From Candidatus Bathyarchaeota archaeon (GTDB lineage Archaea; Thermoproteota; Bathyarchaeia; Bathyarchaeales; Bathyarchaeaceae), in contig CP070828.1 of the NCBI GenBank assembly GCA_020344715.1, forward strand, positions 117,623 to 123,272: a stretch of DNA of 5,650 nt, in the 5' to 3' direction. Position 1 is the stretch's first letter. Every line of letters starts with the position of its first letter. The notes under the pieces were generated by a model that did no database searches, was not told the origin of the DNA, and was given only the letters and a program-made list of their open reading frames with translations. Below are positions 1 through 4,951 of the stretch, piece after piece. A program made the translations under genes and the position numbers.

Positions 1-68
1 ACGGCGAAGCCCACCATCAAGCAATTCACAGGACGCATTAATCGCAAGTAGCCAACGATTTTGCCCAT
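1..68 (-). CDS. UbiA-family prenyltransferase, N-terminal fragment (runs off left edge)
   Basis: Only 22 complete codons are visible, starting at the ATG at 66-68 and reading toward the left edge. The peptide begins MGKIVGYLRLMRP and continues VNCLMVGFAV. A short amphipathic lead, then (L/I)RL-x-RP-x-NC and a hydrophobic run, is the typical opening of archaeal UbiA prenyltransferases. These are integral membrane enzymes that move a prenyl group onto an acceptor. In archaea the commonest member is digeranylgeranylglyceryl phosphate synthase, which adds the second ether-linked chain of membrane lipids. A weak AAGG Shine-Dalgarno lies 11 bases before the ATG, and a TATA box sits about 45 bases upstream. 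The active-site Asp-rich motifs lie outside the window, so the substrate cannot be told; a quinone or heme-related UbiA is also possible. Family assignment is from memory of the N-terminal signature. Confidence 0.6.
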   Translation of the reverse strand, partial: MGKIVGYLRLMRPVNCLMVGFA

Positions 69-107
69 GAGCGTTCAAACCTTGCACAACCATAAACTCA
101 CAATGAA

Positions 108-116
108 GTTATAAGA
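108..116 (-). promoter_or_regulatory. Candidate TATA box of the prenyltransferase gene
   Basis: The minus strand reads TCTTATAAC here, with a TTATAA core at 109-114. Archaeal transcription starts about 25 bases downstream of the box centre, which would be near position 87 and give a leader of about 19 bases before the ATG at 68. This indicates that the prenyltransferase is transcribed separately from the signalling operon to its right. The call rests on the match and spacing only. Confidence 0.5.
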
Positions 117-449
117 TTCGCGTTCGATGTCGAGAGGTCAAAACGTACGGGTCTAGATGGCAGAATTGTGCCAGAGAGTTCCGATCATCTGCATCTCGGA
201 AAACGAAAAGACGCTCCCACTACACTGTTAATAAAGACCCTACCGGTTCTGGGCATCACAAAGCAATCACGAGAAGTGTAGACGAAGATCAACTGTTCAA
301 ACCAACAATTGAAAAGTGTAAAAGAAATACGAGATTAGAATCGCAAGGGCAATCTTCCCCGCTCTTTGAAGATGATTCAAACGAGTGGTTCATCTCTTAC
401 TCAAGAAACGAGATTCGAAGATGATGGCTGCAAGATCCATTGTGGCGGG
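117..449. other. Non-coding stretch between response regulator and prenyltransferase
   Basis: I find no credible gene here on either strand. The open frames are short (16 to about 50 codons), lack ribosome binding sites and resemble nothing I know. No tRNA-like cloverleaf or CRISPR pattern is visible. Short words recur (ACGAGATT at 329-336 and 408-415; GAAGATGAT at 368-376 and 417-425), but they are too short to call repeats. The stretch probably holds the 3' end of the operon transcript and a terminator. Confidence 0.5.
312..328 (-). terminator. Candidate T-rich archaeal terminator after the signalling operon
   Basis: On the minus strand this reads TATTTCTTTTACACTTTT, two T-clusters in close succession about 120 bases after the response-regulator stop codon. 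Archaeal RNA polymerase terminates mainly at T-rich tracts in the non-template strand, without needing a hairpin. No strong stem is seen just upstream. It is the best T-rich run between the operon and the prenyltransferase promoter. Confidence 0.3.
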
Positions 450-923
450 TTAGCGTGTCTTGGTTATGGTCATATTTTTCTCCGCATCCAATTCTCTGAC
501 TCGTGTCTTGATGAACTCCGCCACTTTCTCTTCACTGTACTTCATTGCCTCCTTCTGCCGTTTCAGTTGCTCCCTGATGATGTAGAGTACTTCGTTCATA
601 TTCAAAGGTTTCAGCATGTAGGCATCCGCCTCCTTGTTTACAGCTTCTATTGCATTCTGCAGAGAAGGATAACCCGTCATGATGATCTTGATCATTCTTG
701 GCGTCGTCTCTTTCAGAGCAGTGAGCAGTTTGGTGCCTTCAGTGTCCGGAAGCCGAATGTCTATCAATAGCAAGTTGTAGAACCCAGTTTTGGTTCTTTC
801 GATGGCCTCTTTTCCGTTTTTCGCAGTATCAACAGCGTATCCCCTTTCCTCGAGTATGGTCACTAGAGTCTTCCTTATGCTTTCGTCATCGTCAACAACA
901 AGGATTCTGGCATGTTCTGCCAT
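450..923 (-). CDS. Single-domain response regulator (receiver protein)
   Basis: This 157-residue cytoplasmic protein is a CheY-like receiver. Visible landmarks are the acidic pocket Asp11-Asp12-Asp13 after strand ILVV, the phospho-acceptor Asp55 in LLLIDIRLP, Thr83 in IIMTGYP, Tyr102, and Lys105 in the MLKPL motif. All key residues are present, so it should accept a phosphoryl group. Residues about 120-157 form a charged helical tail (RQKEAMKYSEEK and on) with no DNA-binding or enzymatic output domain. Such stand-alone receivers are common in archaea and act by protein contact or phosphorelay. The start at 923 is set by a strong GGAGGTGA site six bases upstream. The gene overlaps the 3' end of the sensor kinase by 49 bases in another frame, so the kinase is its expected partner. 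Family certain; output unknown. Confidence 0.95.
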   Translation of the reverse strand: MAEHARILVVDDDESIRKTLVTILEERGYAVDTAKNGKEAIERTKTGFYNLLLIDIRLPDTEGTKLLTALKETTPRMIKIIMTGYPSLQNAIEAVNKEADAYMLKPLNMNEVLYIIREQLKRQKEAMKYSEEKVAEFIKTRVRELDAEKNMTITKTR

Positions 924-3175
924 TCTTCTTCACCTCCATCTATTCCTGGTTCGATTGGGAGCTTTATCGTGAAGGTTGTGCCTTCTCCGACTCTGCTTTC
1001 AACAAGAATTTTTCCGTGGTGTGCTTCGACAATACGCTTGCAAATAGGCAAGCCCAATCCCATGCCTTTTGCCTTTGTCGTGAAAAACGGAACCCAAATC
1101 TTTTCTAAAACGTCCTTTGGCATGCCTGTTCCAGTGTCACTGAAGGCGATTGCAATGCTGTCGCTAGTCTTCTTGCTAACAATTGTAAGGGTGCCGCCTC
1201 CAGGCATTGAATCGAGTGCATTCCTGATTATGTTGACAAAAACTCTTTTCATCTTTTCCACATCAGCTCTAACTGGGTGTTCATCCTCAGCCAAGTTGAA
1301 TATTCGAACGTTTCTCGGAATCCTGACAGAAGACAATGCGTCTTCAATGACAAATTTCAGGACAGTTTCTAATAGTTCCAGTCGTATCTCTCCTGAATAA
1401 GTTAGAAGATCGTTGATGATTTTGTTGGAGTATGCTACCCCTTGTTCGATAAGTTCTAACATCTCTACCGTTTTCTTGTCCGTCTCTGAACTGAGCTTTC
1501 CTTTTACGTAGTATGTGGCTCCACCGATGCTCGTTAGCGGATTGCGTAGATCATGTCCCACCATAGCAGCGGCTTCTCCAATGGCAGCCAGCCTTTCAGA
1601 TTTGATTAGCTTTTCTTGGGCTTCCACCAGCTCTTTTGTTCGCCGTCTCACTTTCAATTCAAGTTGTTCCGCGTACTCCTTAACCTGGTTCTTTGCGCTG
1701 GCTAGCTGCTGAATCAACTGAGCATTCTCGATGGCTACTGCCGCTTGATACAAAAACAATCTCAACGGCATGAGTGAATCCGTCGTGGGTCGTCGACCAT
1801 TCAGAGGATCGTCAATACTTATGACTCCTACAATTTGTCCTTCAGGCAGACGAAGAGGTGCATAAAGCATATCTTGAGGATGCCAATCAACCATTTCATC
1901 AGGTCTCAACTTGCTTGGAATCCCTGAATAGGTTGTTGCTTCTTCAATAGGAACACTGGCTGGGACACCGTGAACTCTTTCTCGAACCCAAGAGTCATTC
2001 CAAGGCAAATAATAAAACTCACTAATCTTGAATTGCTCATACATTGGGCCAAACCGTTTAATCCAGACACGACCAGGCGATTTCCTCTCCAGAAGGAGCT
2101 TGATCTCGCTCTTCGTCAGACCCTCGGTCACAAGATCAGTTATCTCCAGATTTTCATCCCTCACCGAAATTACAACTCTTCGCCAACCAAGTTCTTTAAT
2201 TGCCTGGGCTATTGTCTGCAACCGTTGACGCAAATCAGTAGAACTGATCATTCTCGTTGCAGCATTCATCAACGAAGCTAGTTGGCTAGAACGTTTCTCG
2301 ATTTCTCTCCTTTTCTCCAAATTGCTGATGACCGTTGCAGCGTGTGAAGCCAGGATTTGAAGCATGGTCATATCCTTCGAGTTGAACGCGCCCAATCTTG
2401 TGCTCTCAACATTTAGGACTCCAAGAACTCGGTCTTCTGTCACAACTGGAACAGCAAGCTCTGAGCGAATACCCTGAACGCCTTCGATGTAATCCTTGTT
2501 CTTCTTTGTATCGAGTACAAGAACGGGTTTGTGCGTGTTTGCTGCCTTTACAGTAACGCCCCTCTTCGTTCCATTTAGTGGTAACTGCAGATGCAACGAT
2601 GAAGGGTATCCTCGTTGACGGGCGATTCGAAGGTTATTCTTATCCACTATCATGAATGTTGCATGCTCAAAACCTAACGTTCTTTCCATTGCATCTAAGG
2701 TCAGGTTGTAAGCTTGGTGAAGACTGTCCACGATGCTCAGCTTCTTGGCAAATGCGTTCAAAGCCGCAATATCTCTTGATTCTGTGATGTCCCGTACAAT
2801 TCCGAGACAACCGATGACTTTGTCATCTCCGATCAGCGGCATCGAAATGATCTCAACAGGAATCTTCTTGTTTGTGGATGTTCTGAGTTCCAGCTCTACT
2901 CTGACCGATCTTCTTCTGGTTACATCCAGAAAGCCTTTGATCGCTCTAGGCAAGCTTTTGACTGAAACGACTTTTCGGAATGGCTTTCCGACGAAATCTT
3001 TCAGCTGGTATCCAGTCAGTTCTTCTGACTTGTGATTGGCGGTAACAAAACGTCCCTGCTTATCTAGAATATAGATGACGTCGCTGGTGTTTTTGAACAA
3101 GAATTCAAAAGCTTCACCACAAGAGACATCTTCGAGAAAAGATTTGGTCAACATTTCGGCATCATTTGATCGCAT
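875..3175 (-). CDS. Soluble PAS-GAF-GAF sensor histidine kinase
   Basis: This 766-residue protein has no membrane segment, so it senses a cytoplasmic or diffusible cue. Domains in order: PAS with S-box end (about 22-134; IYILDKQGRFVTAN, then GIVRDITE); a GAF domain (about 146-286; SELAVPV, LGVLNVES); a second GAF-like domain of a variant type (about 308-488; WHPQDMLYAPLRLP, VGVISIDDPLNGRRP); a coiled coil (about 488-530); HisKA with phospho-acceptor His541 in MVGHDLRNPLTS; and HATPase_c (about 637-741) with N-box Asn648/Asn652, G1 Asp680 in DTGTGM, the F-box WVPFFTTK and G2 KGMGLGL. All catalytic motifs are intact. The start at 3175 has GAGGG ten bases upstream; a later Met (residue 8) lacks such a site. 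It overlaps the upstream gene by 28 bases and the downstream regulator by 49. The last 15 residues lie in that overlap and extend past the ATPase fold. The ligand is unknown; PAS or GAF may bind heme, flavin or a nucleotide, but no diagnostic residue proves it. Confidence 0.95.
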   Translation of the reverse strand: MRSNDAEMLTKSFLEDVSCGEAFEFLFKNTSDVIYILDKQGRFVTANHKSEELTGYQLKDFVGKPFRKVVSVKSLPRAIKGFLDVTRRRSVRVELELRTSTNKKIPVEIISMPLIGDDKVIGCLGIVRDITESRDIAALNAFAKKLSIVDSLHQAYNLTLDAMERTLGFEHATFMIVDKNNLRIARQRGYPSSLHLQLPLNGTKRGVTVKAANTHKPVLVLDTKKNKDYIEGVQGIRSELAVPVVTEDRVLGVLNVESTRLGAFNSKDMTMLQILASHAATVISNLEKRREIEKRSSQLASLMNAATRMISSTDLRQRLQTIAQAIKELGWRRVVISVRDENLEITDLVTEGLTKSEIKLLLERKSPGRVWIKRFGPMYEQFKISEFYYLPWNDSWVRERVHGVPASVPIEEATTYSGIPSKLRPDEMVDWHPQDMLYAPLRLPEGQIVGVISIDDPLNGRRPTTDSLMPLRLFLYQAAVAIENAQLIQQLASAKNQVKEYAEQLELKVRRRTKELVEAQEKLIKSERLAAIGEAAAMVGHDLRNPLTSIGGATYYVKGKLSSETDKKTVEMLELIEQGVAYSNKIINDLLTYSGEIRLELLETVLKFVIEDALSSVRIPRNVRIFNLAEDEHPVRADVEKMKRVFVNIIRNALDSMPGGGTLTIVSKKTSDSIAIAFSDTGTGMPKDVLEKIWVPFFTTKAKGMGLGLPICKRIVEAHHGKILVESRVGEGTTFTIKLPIEPGIDGGEEEWQNMPESLLLTMTKA
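930..937 (-). promoter_or_regulatory. Strong Shine-Dalgarno site fixing the response-regulator start
   Basis: The minus strand reads GGAGGTGA, a near-complete anti-16S match, ending six bases before the ATG at 921-923. It lies inside the kinase coding sequence (codons for GGEEE near residues 747-751). It shows that the receiver is initiated independently inside the kinase 3' end, not by fusion or frameshifting, and it may give the regulator higher translation than the kinase. Confidence 0.85.
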
Positions 3176-3528
3176 TGGAGTAGTTCCCTCGTGGTCTTGC
3201 TGGCTCGCCTTTTATCTAGAAAATCTCTTCTAGCTGCTTTCACATATTCAGCAAATGACAGATCTGATGATTCACGCAAAACGGAAACTTCGTTTATCTT
3301 TTCGCGAAGGTGATTTATGAAAAGAACTTCGAGAAAATTAGATCCCAACCCGAATAGCTTCTCTATTGCATCCTCAAAGACTTCGATTTTGGATGGAATT
3401 TCCTGCTTCTTGACGTCGAAGTCTTTCTCCAGATGGAAATAGATCGCAAGCATGGAAGATTGCCCTAGCGAAGATAGTCCCTCATCCACTGCTTCAAGCA
3501 GAAGTTTTTCGAAGTCGCGTTTTGCCAT
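3148..3528 (-). CDS. Small helical protein of unknown function, first gene of kinase operon
   Basis: This 126-residue protein has no signal peptide, membrane span or metal-binding motif. Residues about 3-80 are rich in predicted amphipathic helix: RDFEKLLLEAVDEGLSSLG, then AIYFHLEKDF, EIPSKIEVFEDAIEKLFGLG and NFLEVLFINHLREKI. A basic helical stretch (about 92-115, with RRDFLDKRR) ends in a short tail. I recall similar short archaeal proteins with an EGLSSLG...AIYFHLE...EIP...AIEKLFG pattern, some near sensor kinases, but I know no assigned function. A start at 3528 is chosen because GAGG lies eight bases upstream; an in-frame ATG ten codons earlier (3558) has no ribosome binding site. Its 3' end overlaps the kinase start by 28 bases, which implies translational coupling and a shared process. 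It could be an accessory or adaptor of the kinase, but that is inference from position. Confidence 0.85.
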   Translation of the reverse strand: MAKRDFEKLLLEAVDEGLSSLGQSSMLAIYFHLEKDFDVKKQEIPSKIEVFEDAIEKLFGLGSNFLEVLFINHLREKINEVSVLRESSDLSFAEYVKAARRDFLDKRRASKTTRELLQCDQMMPKC

Positions 3529-3536
3529 TGGTGATT

Positions 3537-3540
3537 CCTC
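3537..3540 (-). promoter_or_regulatory. Shine-Dalgarno site deciding the start of the small operon-leading gene
   Basis: The minus strand reads GAGGAATCACCA before the ATG at 3526-3528, placing GAGG eight bases from the start codon. The alternative upstream ATG at 3556-3558 is preceded by TTCCTAAAACG, without a purine-rich site, so the shorter 126-residue product is favoured. Confidence 0.6.
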
Positions 3541-3585
3541 AAGGCAAACAGGTGTCATCGTTTTAGGAATACTTCTAGACGAGCG

Positions 3586-3592
3586 AATAAAT
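3586..3592 (-). promoter_or_regulatory. Candidate TATA-like box of the three-gene signalling operon
   Basis: The minus strand reads CGATTTATTCG around this position. A start about 25 bases downstream would fall near 3562-3565 and give a leader of roughly 35 bases before the first gene. The match to the archaeal consensus is moderate. A perfect 13-bp palindrome lies 12 bases upstream, a place where an archaeal activator could help TBP/TFB binding. Another A/T-rich option on this strand (AAAAATAC, near 3691-3699) would give a longer leader. Confidence 0.35.
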
Positions 3593-3603
3593 CGATTATG
3601 AAC

Positions 3604-3616
3604 ATCTGATTCAGAT
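3604..3616. promoter_or_regulatory. Perfect 13-bp palindrome, candidate operator upstream of the signalling operon
   Basis: The site ATCTGATTCAGAT is a perfect dyad of six plus one plus six bases. A related word, TCTGGTTCAG, repeats nine of its ten bases exactly 20 bp further on (3625-3634), two helical turns away, on the same DNA face. A second perfect 13-bp palindrome with the same TGATTCA core occurs at 3754-3766. This size and symmetry fit binding by a dimeric winged-helix regulator such as an Lrp/AsnC-type protein. No regulator gene is in the window, so the identity is open. Confidence 0.4.
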
Positions 3617-3753
3617 TACGAATTTCTGGTTCAGCGGGGCTATCTCATCTACCTGTATGAGAGAAGTCTTTGATTGTGTCAAAGGCTAGAGTATTTTTGG
3701 AATCAACCAAACTTGCACGAAAGACTACCAAGAAAGTAGAGGGATATATCAAC

Positions 3754-3766
3754 CAGTGATTCACTG
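3754..3766. promoter_or_regulatory. Second perfect 13-bp palindrome with TGATTCA core
   Basis: The site CAGTGATTCACTG is a perfect dyad of six plus one plus six bases. It shares the central TGATTCA with the palindrome at 3604-3616. It lies four bases after GATATATC (3743-3750), a self-complementary TATA-like word preceded on the plus strand by the purine run GTAGAGG. A protein bound here would touch a promoter reading in either direction. Function is inferred from symmetry and placement only. Confidence 0.4.
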
Positions 3767-3775
3767 AAGGTGTTA

Positions 3776-3879
3776 TGGCATAAAGTCATGTGTCTGGCGT
3801 CAACTGCATCTTGACAGTTGTTTCTTCACTCTCACTTGTTTACGAATTGCGTGCCCCTGCAGCACTCGACATTATGCCA
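3776..3879 (+). other. Inverted repeat enclosing a hairpin; possible small RNA or leader structure
   Basis: TGGCATAA (3776-3783) is repeated in inverted form as TTATGCCA (3872-3879), and could close a structure of 104 bases. Inside, CAACTG (3801-3806) and CAGTTG (3815-3820) form a six-bp stem with an eight-base loop, followed by TTTCTT. A GTGC/GCAC stem with a seven-base loop lies at 3851-3865. The TATA-like word at 3743-3750 would place a start near 3772. No protein gene fits. It may be a small RNA, part of an operator array (TTATGGCATAA at 3773-3783 is itself palindromic) or chance. Confidence 0.2.
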
Positions 3880-3891
3880 GAACCTGCGATC

Positions 3892-3901
3892 AAAATATTA
3901 A
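3892..3901 (+). promoter_or_regulatory. Candidate TATA box of the glutaminyl cyclase gene
   Basis: The sequence AAAATATTAA is the strongest A/T-rich word just before the cyclase. Transcription would start about 25 bases from its centre, near 3922, leaving a leader of about 12 bases before the ATG at 3935. The AGGG at 3926-3929 would then lie in the leader, with only five bases to the start codon. Confidence 0.5.
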
Positions 3902-3934
3902 AGATGTCATGAGGTAGAGAAATACAGGGTATTC

Positions 3935-4729
3935 ATGAAAAGGCAAACATCCGTAGGCTTGCTCCTCGTCGCTGTGGCACTTGTGCTCGGCGGAACTGCT
4001 TTCCTTTTGCTAGACAACGGTCCAGAGAACCCCCTACCAATGCACTATACCTACGATGTTGTCGCGGCATACCCTCATGACAAAAATGCTTTCACACAAG
4101 GATTAGTATTTGAAGACGGTGTTCTCTATGAAAGCACAGGACTCTACAATTACTCTACGTTGCGGCGCGTAGAGTTGGAGACTGGTAAGATCCTACAGCT
4201 TTACTCCTTGCCAAATCAGTTCTTTGGTGAAGGCATCACCATTTTCAATGACAGGATCATTCAATTGACTTGGCAATCGAACAAAGGCTTCGTATATGAT
4301 AAGAGCTCCTTTGATCTACTGCAAGAGTTTGACTATCCCACCGAAGGATGGGGGCTTACCTGTGATGGCAATCAGCTGATAATGAGTGATGGGACAGCAA
4401 CTTTGCGTTTCTTGGACCCGAAGACCTTTGAGGCAACGGGACAGATTGAAGTACATGATAATGTCCCTGTGACTAGACTCAATGAGCTTGAATACATTCG
4501 AGGAGAAATCTACGCCAATATCTGGCAAGAAGATAAAATTGTAATAATCGACCCTCAGACAGGTCAGGTCAAGGGATGGATAGACTTGAGCGGAATGCAA
4601 GACATAGAGAATCGAGACATAAGCGACGTACTGAACGGCATAGCTTATGACGCACAAGAAGACAGGCTTTTTGTCACCGGAAAAAGGTGGTCGCAACTTT
4701 TCGAGATCAAATTGATTCCCCTAGATTAG
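3935..4729 (+). CDS. Plant-type glutaminyl cyclase (glutamine cyclotransferase), membrane-anchored
   Basis: This 264-residue protein matches the papaya-type glutaminyl cyclase family, a five-bladed beta-propeller that turns N-terminal glutamine into pyroglutamate with release of ammonia. Residues about 7-27 (VGLLLVAVALVLGG and on) form a hydrophobic signal or anchor after a basic MKRQ, so the propeller faces the cell exterior. Family motifs appear in order: AFTQGL (52-57), YESTGLY (65-71) with probable catalytic Glu66, FGEGI (97-101), LTW (111-113), GWGL (138-141), SDGT (151-154), LNELE (182-186), NIW (195-197), LNGIAYD (233-239) and TGKRW (248-252). Length is normal and nothing is truncated. 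The start at 3935 has AGGG five bases upstream and gives a proper signal sequence. It is transcribed alone, divergent from the kinase operon and convergent with the ligase. The likely role is capping exported proteins or peptides against aminopeptidases; the true substrate is unknown. Confidence 0.9.
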   Translation: MKRQTSVGLLLVAVALVLGGTAFLLLDNGPENPLPMHYTYDVVAAYPHDKNAFTQGLVFEDGVLYESTGLYNYSTLRRVELETGKILQLYSLPNQFFGEGITIFNDRIIQLTWQSNKGFVYDKSSFDLLQEFDYPTEGWGLTCDGNQLIMSDGTATLRFLDPKTFEATGQIEVHDNVPVTRLNELEYIRGEIYANIWQEDKIVIIDPQTGQVKGWIDLSGMQDIENRDISDVLNGIAYDAQEDRLFVTGKRWSQLFEIKLIPLD

Positions 4730-4811
4730 TTCCTTCACAAGCCCATCTCTAAGGAAATCAAGGGAAACGGAAAACAAAGATAGGACAAGCTTCCGCACAG
4801 CTGAGCTTGGC

Positions 4812-4851
4812 TTTCCTTTTGGAGCTCTTCAAAGATCGAGAGAAAAGGAAA
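4812..4851. terminator. Hairpin with T-rich tracts on both strands between convergent genes
   Basis: TTTCCTTTT (4812-4820) pairs perfectly with AAAAGGAAA (4843-4851). Inside it, after a four-base bulge, CTCT (4825-4828) pairs with AGAG (4839-4842), leaving a ten-base loop. Both strands present a T-rich tract, on the minus strand as TTTTCCTTTT. A smaller stem, CAAGCT/AGCTTG (4786-4791 with 4804-4809), lies just before it and runs into CTTTCCTTTT on the plus strand. The placement between the cyclase stop and the ligase stop fits a shared two-way terminator. The minus strand is also pyrimidine-rich at 4751-4785, a further stop zone for ligase transcripts. Confidence 0.45.
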
Positions 4852-4951
4852 ACCCTTCACCGCAACAGCCAAACATGGACAAGACCTGGAGTGTACCGGT
4901 GAAACTGACGGCAAACCAACCTTGCATGAACGTAGGAAGGAAAATGCGAAG

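Larger units (their letters stand above)
3529..3934. other. Divergent intergenic region between the signalling operon and the cyclase gene
   Basis: These 406 bases separate a leftward operon from a rightward gene and contain no credible open frame (longest ATG-started peptides are about 12 residues). They hold the ribosome site and TATA-like element of the operon, two 13-bp palindromes, a TCTCAT/ATGAGA hairpin with an eight-base loop at 3643-3662, the nested inverted repeats at 3776-3879 and the AT-rich promoter of the cyclase. For a compact archaeal genome this is long, and it probably carries control sites for both sides. Confidence 0.6.

Noticed and set aside
181..330. Short minus-strand frame between the regulator and the prenyltransferase (about 49 codons, internal ATG at about 257)
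   Set aside because: The ATG-started part is only 23 codons, with no Shine-Dalgarno site and no recognisable sequence.
329..425. Direct repeats ACGAGATT and GAAGATGAT
   Set aside because: Words of eight or nine bases with uneven spacing are expected by chance in A/G-rich sequence; no CRISPR-like unit is formed.
366..770. Plus-strand open frame of 134 codons across the end of the response regulator
   Set aside because: It lies mostly antisense to the receiver gene, has no ribosome site and its product is rich in Cys, His and Phe like a shadow frame.
875..923. Kinase and regulator as one hybrid protein broken by a frameshift
   Set aside because: The regulator has its own strong Shine-Dalgarno site and ATG at the expected receiver N-terminus, which fits two separate genes.
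912..1400. Plus-strand open frame of 162 codons antisense to the kinase ATPase domain
   Set aside because: It mirrors conserved kinase codons; composition is Ser/Phe-rich, typical of an antisense frame, and no known fold is visible.
3777..3879. tRNA-like fold (GGCATAA/TTATGCC ends, GTCAA-CTGCATC-TTGAC stem with seven-base loop)
   Set aside because: There is no D-arm with GG, no TTCRA T-loop, a pyrimidine at position 37 and a wrong overall spacing, so it is not a tRNA.
4316..4696. Minus-strand open frame of 126 codons antisense to the glutaminyl cyclase
   Set aside because: The plus-strand gene has clear family motifs throughout, so this is its shadow.
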